Shown piece by piece: positions 22,767-35,234 of a stretch of DNA of 64,000 nt. Below the pieces are notes generated by a model. The model made no database searches. It saw only the letters and a list, made by a program, of their open reading frames with translations, and was not told the origin of the DNA. Source of the stretch: Channallabes apus (taxonomy: Eukaryota > Chordata > Actinopteri > Siluriformes > Clariidae); assembly GCA_030522415.1 (NCBI GenBank), contig CM060127.1:4239207-4303206 (forward strand), written 5' to 3'. Both the position numbers and the translations under genes were made by a program. Numbering within the stretch: position 1 is the stretch's first letter; the number at the start of each line of letters is the position of its first letter.

Positions 22767-23297
22767 GTAAGTCCGGGCATTTCTCATGTTATTATTATTT
22801 TATTATCATCACTGGATTGTTTCCCGGTTTGGAAACAGACGCGAGCCGCGGAATCGATCCGGTTTACCGGCCGCGCGCTCATCACCGGGGGTTATTTTTG
22901 GCCTCGCGCCTCCGGTTCTGGTTTGTCTGTGGGCGTCAGGTTTTGTTTGTTTGTTTGTTTAAAGCAATAACATAATATCATCTCTGATGTTCTGTCTATT
23001 ATTATTAATATTAATATTTTATGATTATTATTATCATTAAGATTTATTATTATTATTATTATTATTAGTGGTGAAATGCAGATGCGGACCTGGTGTATTA
23101 CGCGTGTGTGCGCACGCGCCTATGTGCATGGGTGTTGTTAACACGGGGGTGTTAAACTTGCACGCGCTTGTGCTTTTCTTGGCTTCTTGAATGTTTTAGG
23201 AAAAAATGTTTTAGGGGAAATCAGTACGCTGTTAGATGTGTGTGTGTGTGTGTGTGTGTTTGTGCATGTTCGTGCGTGGTGTATGGACTGTGCCTAA

Positions 23298-23349
<52 letters not shown>

Positions 23350-24991
23350 TAAAATTGCGGGCTAACATTACATACCGGAAGTTCCAATCCCAATTAGTAT
23401 TTAATTAGAACTTCCGGTTCAGGTGTTTAGCGTTCCTAAGGATTTTCCTGAGCACTAATTAAATTTAGTGCTGTTTCATAACCTACAAACGCGACTTTCT
23501 CCCTGCTTCCCCGCTGCATTAAAAAATGAAAAAAATCCTACAGTTGTGAACTATGTAGTGATGAAGGTGCACTAGGTCACTGTACAGCAGGTACTGCACC
23601 CAAACATGGAATATCTGCTATTCCATTATGGCACATATACAATACACACGGAGTAAAATAGAAAAAAAACTGTAGTAAAACATAGTAGTAATACATATAT
23701 AAAAATGTGTACAATAATAAAAATCATATAACGGCAGTTTAAAAGTAACATGCATGTCAAAAGTAAATATAAACATATTTTTGTAAAATTCTTTAATATT
23801 AATGTAGAAGCTATGAAAGTAGAGTGGAGAGAAGCGGATTACTGAAACACATTATTCATATCTGAAATTCTTCCCTACTGGGTGAACCACTGAGTCTTAT
23901 TGGTGACAGGGACCGCAATTAGAATTAGGGGGCGCCAATACTTTTCTCTCTGTGGAAAATAGAGAACTGAGGAAAAAAATAAACCAACACAAGCTTTTTA
24001 TGGATTATAGAAAATTGTGTGGCTCCGTCACTGTCACACCCGCTGTAGTGAGCATGTGCGGTGCAGGAGACGCCGTCTGAGACTGAGCCTCTGTAGAGAA
24101 AATACTGAGTGTGTGTGAGAAATTGGGCTAAAAATCAGCAGTCACCCTGGATGAATGAATAGGAATGAATCGTAAATCTTATACTGGGTGATTAAATTGA
24201 AAACAGACAAAACATTTGGGCCCCTTATTTGTTCGTGTGTCTTAATTGGATTCAGTATTAGCTACGTTGTTATTAACCTGAATATGAATTGAATTTACTT
24301 GCATTATTGCATAGTCTTGTGTGTATGTGACGTGAATAAAAAGCTCACATGAATGTAATCCAGACACAAAGAAACTCATATCAATCATATAATACTTAAG
24401 TACTACAGCTCAAGGTTAGTGCCTCATTTTTCAAATGTAAATGCCCCCACTACTGCTGAAATGCAGATTTATAATGCTAATTCTTTATGAAAATTTGTTA
24501 AAAAATTAAACTGTAATTCATTTAACTGGAGTGCAATATCAGTGCAAAAGCTCATCGGTGAGTTACATGTCTTTTAATGGCATGTCATGAATTTGACAGA
24601 GATATTCACATAAGAATCTTTTTTTTTTTAACTACAAAACACCAGCTTAGCTTCACTATTTACTGCAGGGTGCTAGCTACTGCTCAAGCTAAAGCTAATC
24701 CTGTCTTGCGAAGGCCTCAGCACTATCAAAAAACCAGGAGTGTGCTATTAATAGAGACGTATTTCGAGAAGCAGGTTCTACAGAAGGAGAAACGTGCTTA
24801 AAGAGCGTCTCGGTTAAGTCTCGCTCGATATCTCACACACACGCGCACACACAGTGTTGTGAAGGAGGCCTGGTATAATTCATTTTCAGCATGGCAGCCG
24901 TCGCGGACAGGCTGGGAAACAGGATGTTGGGGCGAGTTCAGGGCCGAGACACAGAATAATGAAAACTGTGAGAAAAAAGAGAGGGGGAGAC

Positions 24992-25044
<53 letters not shown>

Positions 25045-25078
25045 TTATTTTTGCACACTATATCCCCATGGCACCCCA

Positions 25079-25112
<34 letters not shown>

Positions 25113-26159
25113 TATTTTTGCACACTTTATATCGATAGATAATGGATAATAATGTTCATTTATCTGTCTCTGTCCCTCTCACTTTATATATTTATATATT
25201 TATATACTGATTCTTTAGGGACTCAGCTACTCACTTTGTGCATAAATAATAGCACCTCATGTAGTGAGTGCACATTACTGAGTCAGTCGGCGTAAAGGCT
25301 TTTAAATCAAACACTATGGGTTGGTGTGATGAAGTGAAGTTACTTTTATAACTTTGATGTTGATTAATTTTCTACAACAGTACATACATGCTTTTTATAA
25401 TTTTGTTGATCTTTCTTTGAGTCTTTTTTTTCCCACTCCCTTTGCCAGTCAATAAGACAAATTAAATCACAACTTGTCATGAAACTGAGAAACCACAAAC
25501 CTCAGGCTGTTTCAATGCCCTGACATTGGAAACTCCTTCTATTAAAAAAATTAATAAACAGAATGAGATGATACCTTGAAAACAGTGAAATATTAGAGCA
25601 ATCATATTCATATAAACCTGCAGTACTGTCAAAGATGCTGTTATAAAAAAAAAATTCAAATTCTGACCAATCAGGATCTGGAATTTAGCAGCACCATGTT
25701 GTAAATGATTTAGAGGCAAGCCGTAGAAGTAGAGGTTTATAAACCAGACGGCTGACTGAAAGGCAGGACGATAGACAGTAACACTGTCAAATTGTGATAT
25801 AGAGATAAAATGTTTTTAAAGTTTTAACATGAATATCGCTGCTTCCTTGCAGTCCATCTGGGCCGTAGGCTGCCGAGGTAGGCGGCGGTTTTTGAGATAT
25901 AGAGTCTGTCCCAGTCGGGAGGCGGCGTAAAGACGACTGTGTTATAAGAGTCCTTATTTTTGGATGCAGTGATATCGCTGGTGTGAGCGTCCTTCTCATA
26001 GAGGACAATCTCACAAAGGGAGCAAGTACTGTGATTAATATTGTAAATTGACCTGAGTGTGTGGGTGTGTTTGTGTGGGTGTGTGTGGGGATTGTGGGTT
26101 CTCAGTATGTCTATGTGTATGTAACGGAGGACTGTCTGTGTTTATGGCACTGTTTATGG

Positions 26160-26204
<45 letters not shown>

Positions 26205-27615
26205 GGGGGTTGTCAGGTCTCACTACGTCTGTGTGGGTGTGTGAGAGTGTGATGAGGTCACACTCAAGGTCAGCTGTCAGTCCTCCCCCTCATCTGTGTG
26301 TGTGTGTGTGTGTGTGTGTTGGCTTAAAGGCACTGAGTAGACTTATTCCTAAACTAAAATACAATAATGGTTTGTTTGTTTGTTTGTTTGTTTGTTTAAT
26401 GGTCTATTAAACTGGAAGTAAGTAGTAAAGTAACGGCAGAACACCATGTACCCGCTCCTTAGAAACTCTGCAGCACATTTCGGGGTAAACTGTTCAATAA
26501 TAATACTTTTATAACACAACAATAAACATTAAATTGAAAAATAGGGGACTAATGCACAAGGGAATAGGGGAAGACTTTTAAGCACCAAAGTCTTGCCTCA
26601 CACTGCTACACTGATAATAAATTAATGTGAACTTATAATTAATTTTAAATAATCATTTAATTGGTTACAACTTGCATAATCACTGAGATAAAAACACAAT
26701 GTGTGTGAAGATTGTATCTAACTGCTACATAGGGAGCAGCGTAATGAACAGTGAAGTCGTTAACAATACTCTCAGTTTAATAATTATTATCGTTAAATGT
26801 ATTCTTTTCCTTGATTTTTGTTCTATGATATGATGATGGTTTTTGTTGTTATTTATCGTCTCCATGGGCAGCATTTATGGTAGGTGCTTTACTCGAACAC
26901 TTACGGTAGATCCCTTACTCAAGCATTTATGGTAGATACAAATATTTGAGCATTTAAAGTAGATGAAAATACTGGAGCATTTACTGTACGATAGACACAT
27001 GCTAAAATTTATGGTAGGCGGATTACTTCAGTCTTTAGAGAAGACTCTGATATAAGGCTCAACCATCTACCACATTACGCAAGCATTTATGGTAGACACA
27101 TTACTTGAGCTTTTACGGTAGACGAAATACTTGAACATTTACGGTAGATTCATTACTCAAGTATTTCGGTAGATGAATTACTCGAGCATTTACAGTAGAC
27201 GCATTACTCAAACATTTATGATAGATATCACTCAAATATTTACGGAAGACATATTATTAGAGCATTTAAGGAACATGTAAAGATCAGTCTTCTGATTGTT
27301 GATATAAATTATATTAATTGATATATTGTAATATTTCAGTTACAAAATATATAACGTACAGTAATCAAGGTGTTCATGCGTTGTTTCAATGTAATGGGTG
27401 CCGTTTAAAACAATAAGAATTAATCTTGGATTGTGTGTTGAATTGTGATTGTGTGTGTGTGTTATTTGCTTTTAACAACCCCCGGAAGGTGGAGTTGGGG
27501 GTGTTTTAGGGGTCATAAACCTTCCTACCCCCTGTCCACATTGGGGGATGAGTAAGAGAGTGGAAGAGTTTTGGCCTTTTAACAGCTGCAGCTGAGACTC
27601 AGCCTTGACATTGGC

Positions 27616-27674
<59 letters not shown>

Positions 27675-28544
27675 TCAGAGTCACCCTCATCCCATACACC
27701 CCTCTATACACCCGAGGTGTCCCCAGATGCCCTGGCATGATGTGAAGTGGGCGTGGGAAAGCAGGGGGTTGAGATTTTTAAAGGGTTTTAAAGGGCCTTA
27801 TGTGCTTTCCGGCGTCAGCTGGTTGGGGGTTTGTGTGTGTCTCAGTGTGTTTGTTGTCTCAGTCGGTGTGTTCATGATTAGTTCTGATGATGAACGAGTT
27901 GTGTGCCTGGCTTTTGTGTGTGTCGAGTGTCTGATTAGTGTCTGCAGACATTATTTTTATTCAAATTTGAGGTCAATTTACATTGCTCTGACAGCAAACT
28001 AGTCTAATGTTGTATATGCTCGGTCCCGCTTGTTGTATAAATGGGGTGCCAATGGTTTTGCTCAATACATTAAACTATACTGTGAAGAGGTCTATTGCTT
28101 CCTTCTTTGCTAATAACAGATAATCACACATCAGTAGAAACATCAAAACTGTGGTAAACGACACGCATGAAATGGAATCAGTAGCTTCAGTAAATAGCTT
28201 ACATATAAGTTAACAAACAGAAAGTACAACTTGGACATAGGAAAAGGAAGAGGTTAAGTCAACTATTTAGCTTGCTAATGTTGTAGCCGGTTAGTAATTT
28301 AAGTATAATTGAAGATAGACGCTGGTGAGTGAGCGACTGTTAGCACAGGAACATGGATGTCTCACAACATTAAATGTAGGGCTGCAACTAACGATTATTT
28401 TGATAATCGATTAGTTGGCCGATTATTGTTTCGATTAATCGGATAAAAGCTAAACGCTTCTTTAATTTGATGTTTTGCTTATAATTATATATAAATGTTA
28501 TATATATATATATATATATAAAACACTGTCAACTTGCCATCTGC

Positions 28545-28604
<60 letters not shown>

Positions 28605-28792
28605 GATTAATTGGATAAAAGCTAGACGCTTTAATTTGATGTTTGCTTAACTATATAATACCATAAATCAGGGTATGTATAAAAGTAAACTTTTAAAAAT
28701 GCAATAGCCACATAGAGTTTAATTATCATAAATTTTGACATTTAAACCTTATTTTATTTTTGTTTTTAACAGTAATTGCAGATGGCAAGTTG

Positions 28793-28874
<82 letters not shown>

Positions 28875-30529
28875 TTAAATACACTGACATTCAGTTATTA
28901 AGAATGACCTCAATTTTAAATTCTCTTAAATTAATTCAACTTAATAATAATAATAATAATAAGACTTCTAGATTATGATATTTTTAATTGAAGTATCTAC
29001 TACATCCTTTTCATGGTTTACTTCGATCCTCTCGTGTGTATTTTATCCTTTTTTTTGTCTCAATAAAAAAAATTATAAAAATATATATATAGACCATTTT
29101 GCTAGACATTCTCGTAATACGGCGACGTGGGGAGAGAAAAAAAATCGCCGCTACTGGGTTCACTGTGTTTATTTTGCCCTTTTTCCGCATTTCCCTCTGT
29201 ATAGCCTGTAGGATGAGGGGATATATCCGGTCCTCCGAAGTGTAAAATGAACGTGAAGAAAACGAACTAGAAGTGTTTTCCTTGCGATCGTTCGGATTTG
29301 AACGGCAAGAAAAAGCTGCATGCAACGTTTTTTTTTTTTTTTTTTTTGACACCGTATAACCGCGCAGCCGGACAAACGCACGTCACCAAAGCCCGTGTGA
29401 ACTCTCTCACTGACTCCTATGTGTAGAAAACCCTCGGCACTTCATCCGCGCTCACCGGACACTACGGACGGCAGAAAACGCTCAATTTTAACGCCCGATA
29501 AGAGGTGTTTAATGTAAATTGCTCCCATACCTTGGAGGACTTGGGGCGCGCGCTTTTTCCTGCAAACGCTTGTGTAAACTCCATTGCGCGAGCGGCTGTG
29601 TATCTGTGTGTGTATTTGTGCATCTTGTGGTCGCACTCCTCAATAACGTGAGCAGCCCAACTCATCGATAACGGCATTCGTTGACAACGAATTTCATTAT
29701 CGATAATTATCGATTTTATCGATTAGTTGTTGCAGCCCTAATTAAATGTCACTATAAAAGGATAAAAAGTGGGACTTCATATGCTAGACTATATACAAAA
29801 TGTATTTGTTAGTCACTTGTTGTGGTATGGGAGGAATAAAACACTCCAACACTCCTTTGAAGTATTTATGTTTGTGATTGACAGTACTAAAGTTCACTAC
29901 AGTTAGCTCAATCCTACATATATTATATACCTGACTCGCTAACCTTTTGAAAAACTGTTCACACACAGAAGATCAGTTTAACACTGAAATGTAAATTGAA
30001 TTTTTTTTGGTAATGGTTATTGGTTATTAAGATTTGTGGAGCCTCTTGCTAATCTAAAGGCTAATCTGTGGTAAACTGTCTCTAGCTAATGCTTGTTTTA
30101 GCAGTGTTAGCATGCTCTTAGTTTGTTTACATAACTATATAACAACTAAATAAGTTAGCTATAATGCTAGAAGGTACAGATATTGCTCAGCTTCACAGTT
30201 GCTAGTCTGATATTTATGCTGACACAATGTTAATCTGGTTAAAAAAGATTTTTTTATCCCCCCCACCCCAAGGCATGGTTCTGCGGTTGTTTTGGGGTCA
30301 AGATAGACATTTCTGGGTAAGAGTTAAGTTTGGAGCGATGAAGAAATAAACTCAAGTACAAAATAAAAAGGAAAGGAAGAAGGACTTAGACTGCTGATTA
30401 GCCTGGAGCAGTTCTGTTGTGCCAGCTCCGTCTCAGGAATGCAGACTGTTTTGTCGTTTTGTTGTTGTAAAATGGTGCAGCCAGACCGCAGACACAACAC
30501 CGCCACGCCAGGCATGATGTTATCATACT

Positions 30530-30570
<41 letters not shown>

Positions 30571-31200
30571 TCACACTCATAAACACACACACACACTCAT
30601 TCATCAGGCATGCATGGGCTAGGTCATGCTCCCAGACAACACCCCCCGGCTTTTCATTTTCTGAGTTCAAAGGTCATGGATACTCCCATCTTTTGTCTCA
30701 GTCATTGTTTAGCATAGAGCTGGCTCAGTCCCAAATGCTAAAAATCACGTCTGGGTAGCATTAGCGTTCATCTCACCAGAATGTCGGCCATTTTAAGAAA
30801 AAGACCAGAACATGCAGAATCCGGTTGTCACAAGACTACTCAGTGTTGTTCTCAGCAGTTGATGGGTTACCCATAATGCATTGCAAACATAACATGGCAT
30901 GTTATGTGTGTGTGTGTGTTGTGTTCTGTAGGTTTTTTTTCCTTGGGGTTGGGGGTTGGGGTTAAAGGTCACATGTCATTTTGACCCTCATTATGAAATT
31001 CAGATTCATCAGTGAGACAATTGTGCTCAGATACAGCCGTCTGTCTCACTGACAGCAGCTGGAGGCAATCAGACAGACAGATAAAGACAGAGAGACGAAC
31101 AGAGAGAGAGAAAGAGACTAAAACAAAAGCGAAATGAAAAGACAAAGGACGGAAAAACACTGACAGGATGAGAGAAAATAAATGCCAGGATCAAACCAGG

Positions 31201-31236
<36 letters not shown>

Positions 31237-31728
31237 AACCAGTAAAAATAAAAAGGCATAAAGAAGTAAGAGAGATGGATACAAAAACAGATAGAATGTT
31301 TTAAATACGTCTTAAAAGATTAAGAGAAACCAGATAGAGTCAGACAAAAAAAGAAAAATTTAAAACATAGACAAACAGTCCACATATATGGGTAGAAAAA
31401 ATAGATAAGGAGATGGACAGCAGAATAAAATGACTTAAATAGAACCAGTCAGGATGGGATGAAGAAGAAAAATAAGTCAGCAGAAAGTAAAAGAAAGAAA
31501 GAAAACATGCAGAAGAAAGACAAATGTCAGGAAGACAAACTGCTGAAGAAAGAACAAAGAAAGGCAGGTGTAAGGAAAAAAGATGATGACATGCAAAAAT
31601 AGATAGATGATTGACAGGTAGATGGAGAGACAGAAACAGGAAAAAGGACATGAGGAAGAAAGAAAACATTGAATGAATGAAAAGGGGCAGCAGAAGCAGA
31701 ATAGCAGACAGAAAAAAGACGGTTGGAA

Positions 31729-31773
<45 letters not shown>

Positions 31774-32555
31774 CAGATAGACAGACAGACAGACAGACAG
31801 ACCAACTACGATATTAGAGAAAGGGAAATAAGGAAGCATGGAGGGAAGAAATAGAATCAGATCAAGAGACAGAAACAGACAGGAAAAGAAGTGAAAAAGA
31901 AAAGACAGATGGCTAGACAAACAAGTAAAGAAAATCTAGTGGGTGAAACTTGGCAAAATGACCAAACTGGTTAAACTAGAAATTAAAAAATTCAACAAAA
32001 GGAAAGGCAGAGGACAGAGAGGAAGATGGACCAACTGGAATATTGTGTGTTTGTGTTGTTGGGAATGCTAACATCTGTTCCCAGTCGGTGACTTTCCTGT
32101 TTCTGGTTGTTTTTTTCCATCTTTTTCCACAAAGGAATTAAAACATCAGCAAAACAGTGACAGTTTGCAGAGTTGGAATAATCCTGTGTTTACTCGAGAA
32201 GATCGAACACATGATGCAGTCATAAGAATACTGTTGCTAGGCAACTGTGTGAAAGCAGTGCGTAAACTAGCTAATGACTGAGGTGAGCTGCTTAGCTAGC
32301 TCGCTCATGATGAAGTCTTTTATTGCAGGCAATGTGAAGATGTAAAGAAACAGGAAAGGAGACAAAATTGCAGAGAACATCAACATTTACCTCAGATGTG
32401 TTGGTACATTACTAATGAAACTCAGAAGAGCTAAAATTACAGCGTAATTACACATAGATCCAGCGCTAGCTTAAAACACGATAAATGTAGGGATGGCCAC
32501 GCTGTTCATGCAAGGTCCAAGTGAAATACATGATTTCTGGATAAAAACACACGTT

Positions 32556-32628
<73 letters not shown>

Positions 32629-33743
32629 CCACCTGACAGACGCAGTGTATCAGAGTCCTTTAGTTCCTTTATAAAAGGAAATAAATTCCTGTTTCAGGAG
32701 TAAAGTGGAATGAGTCAGCGGAAGAGCGGTAAAGAAAGGAACAGATGGACAGAGTGATTCATCAGGAGGAGAGATGAGAGGAACGCAGGAGGAAATGAGA
32801 GAAAGAAAGACAGAAAATGTTAAAACATGGATTTAGAAAAGGAATGTAGGGAGGATGAATGAAACTGAGAAAGTGGAACCAGTCAAAAAGCTAAATTGAC
32901 AAATGAAGGAAAAAAGAAAGAAAGAATGAAAGGAAGAAAGAAATGACCAAGACAGTTCCCAAGAAAGAAAGAAAAATAGACAGACAGAAAAAGAAATGTG
33001 TGACAAGAAATAAAAAAAAAGACAGCACATAGCTAATAGGAAAGAGAGTCCAAAACAGAAAAAGAAAGACAGACTAATAGATGAATAAAGAAAGAAAGAA
33101 TTAATTCATTATTGGAGGAAAAGTAGTATGACGATAAGTAAGAAACATGAAAGAGTAAAAAGAGAAAATACAGATACAGACAAAAAAAAAATCAATAAAA
33201 TTGAAAGGACTTACTCCCGTCATATTGAAAGAAAAAAGGTGATAGAAAAAGATACAGAGAAAGAGATAGAGAGAGAGAAAAGTAAAGAAAGTGAATACTT
33301 CCACAATGCATTCTGGGTAAAATTGTGTTGATAATGAAGTGATGTAACGCTTGAGATGGATAGTGTTGGAGAGTAAGTGGACAAGGGGGCTGAGGCCTGC
33401 AAGAAGACAAGAAGGCGAAGGACAGACAGACAGACAGACAATACGGTTAGCCTTAGCGGTGGGAGGATGGGGGTGTTTGGGAGCAGGTGGTGTCTGAGCC
33501 GTGGCTTATCCTCCTCAAAATTACACCGAGGTTAAATAATTCAGGGAAAAAAGCGGGCCGTCTAGACACGTCTGACTGAGACGGGGGTGGAACACAGACG
33601 AGGAGGAGTGAGAAGATTCGGAATAAATTATACTGCTGTGCAATCCAAATAAAGACCAACCTGAGAGAAAAACACCACTAAGTAGTGTACACTACAACAC
33701 AGCTTAAAGCACGCTACTTCCCTATAGTGCTCTCTATCCTGGT

Positions 33744-33774
<31 letters not shown>

Positions 33775-35156
33775 GACTTTAAGGGATCTGATCTCATTTG
33801 TTCCGTTCCACTCAGTTTACTCACCTCTTTCTCTGTTTCTCTGTCTTACTCTCTCTCTTTCTCTCTGTCTTACTCTCTCTCACTCTTTCTCTCACTCTGT
33901 TTCTCCTGCACCTTGAGTGTGAATGGAAAATGTCTGTCACGCCAGAAAAAGGGTTCACCACAAGCTGTTTTCTTTTCCATTTCCCTTCTTAGGAAAAAAA
34001 GGAAGAAATGAGAAAGAGAGAGGGGAAAAATCCCAGGAAGAGAAAAAGAAAAGATCCAGAAACATTATTAGTTGTTACATAGAGACAGCCGAGACTGTGA
34101 TACAAAGCATGTATAAAAAACATATATACATGATATATTTAAATTTTCTTTCCTTTTTTTTGCTCATTTACTGTGAAAGGATACTGTTTAGCATGGATTT
34201 ATGATTTAGAAAGAAAGAAAGTTTTCTTTGGTAGTGTGTGAATGTTGACTGGAGGTCCTACCGCAGTCATAAAAAAGGGTCTCTAGTTGTGGTAAAGCGC
34301 TCGTCCTATCATCCGGGGAATCGCTGGTTCGAACCCCGGGTGATGCTGTTTTCCTCTCACAGCCGGAGGCACAGAGAGAGCTGATTGGCCGAGTTCTCTC
34401 AGGGGGAGGGATGAGACGTACTTGCGCATCCCACTTGTTTCTCCTAGCTTGATGTAATAAACCAGTACAAGCTTACACGCAGCTACTGAAAGTAAAATAC
34501 TAATAAAAAAAACATAGACAAGACTTTCGCTGAAAAATAAAAGTCATTAACAGTAATTAATATTAGACATAACACTATGTTAATACCAACAATGTACCTA
34601 ATTTGATATTCCGTTACTAATGCGATTGATAGTTAAGTGTTGTCCTACGTGTTTGTCAAGTAGTTACAGTGCTAACTGTAAAGTAAAGGACGTTGTTAAA
34701 TGGCTAATGTTATTTGGTTATCAGGTTTCAGATCTAGTTCTCATTCTGACTAGCAGCTTTGCTAACAAGGTACCATAATAGAGTATTAAGCAGTGTGCAG
34801 ATCCAGGAGTCAGCTACACAGGATCAGTTTAAGTGAAAAAGATTTTTAATGAGTTTCTTTAAATATGATGTGTTTATAGTTCAGAGTTAATAAATATAAT
34901 AGCCATTTTGAAAAAGAAAATTGTGTACTTCTGGGAAGTTCACTCAAGCTAATAAAGCAGCACATTGCTCCCTGGGAAGCAGCGCAGAAATCGGGAAAGT
35001 GAACACGGGGACTTAAATACAACAGGAAGTGATATGATGGATTGTTTTTCCCATGATGCCTCACTGATGTGTAAATCAGAATACATTTTCTTCCTTTCCT
35101 TCCTTCTTTCTACTGAGTCCCAGTACATCCTACATGCCCGAGAAGCCGGAGTGGGC

Positions 35157-35234
<78 letters not shown>

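Noticed and set aside
22506..22970. Open frame overlapping pmepa1 exon 1 in another frame
   Set aside because: It has no ATG at its start, reads Ser/Pro/Leu from CT-rich repeats and runs through the exon 1 donor. The in-frame exon at 22640 with conserved junction explains the region.
26057..26410. Cys/Val-rich open frames over TG tracts (also at 535, 19291, 35134, 39768 and 53634)
   Set aside because: They are translations of (TG)n or (CA)n repeats (CVCVCV, HTHTHT) with no domain or splice context.
34298..34360. Possible tRNA gene
   Set aside because: A- and B-boxes are present but the acceptor stem does not pair and the sequence continues as a SINE body.
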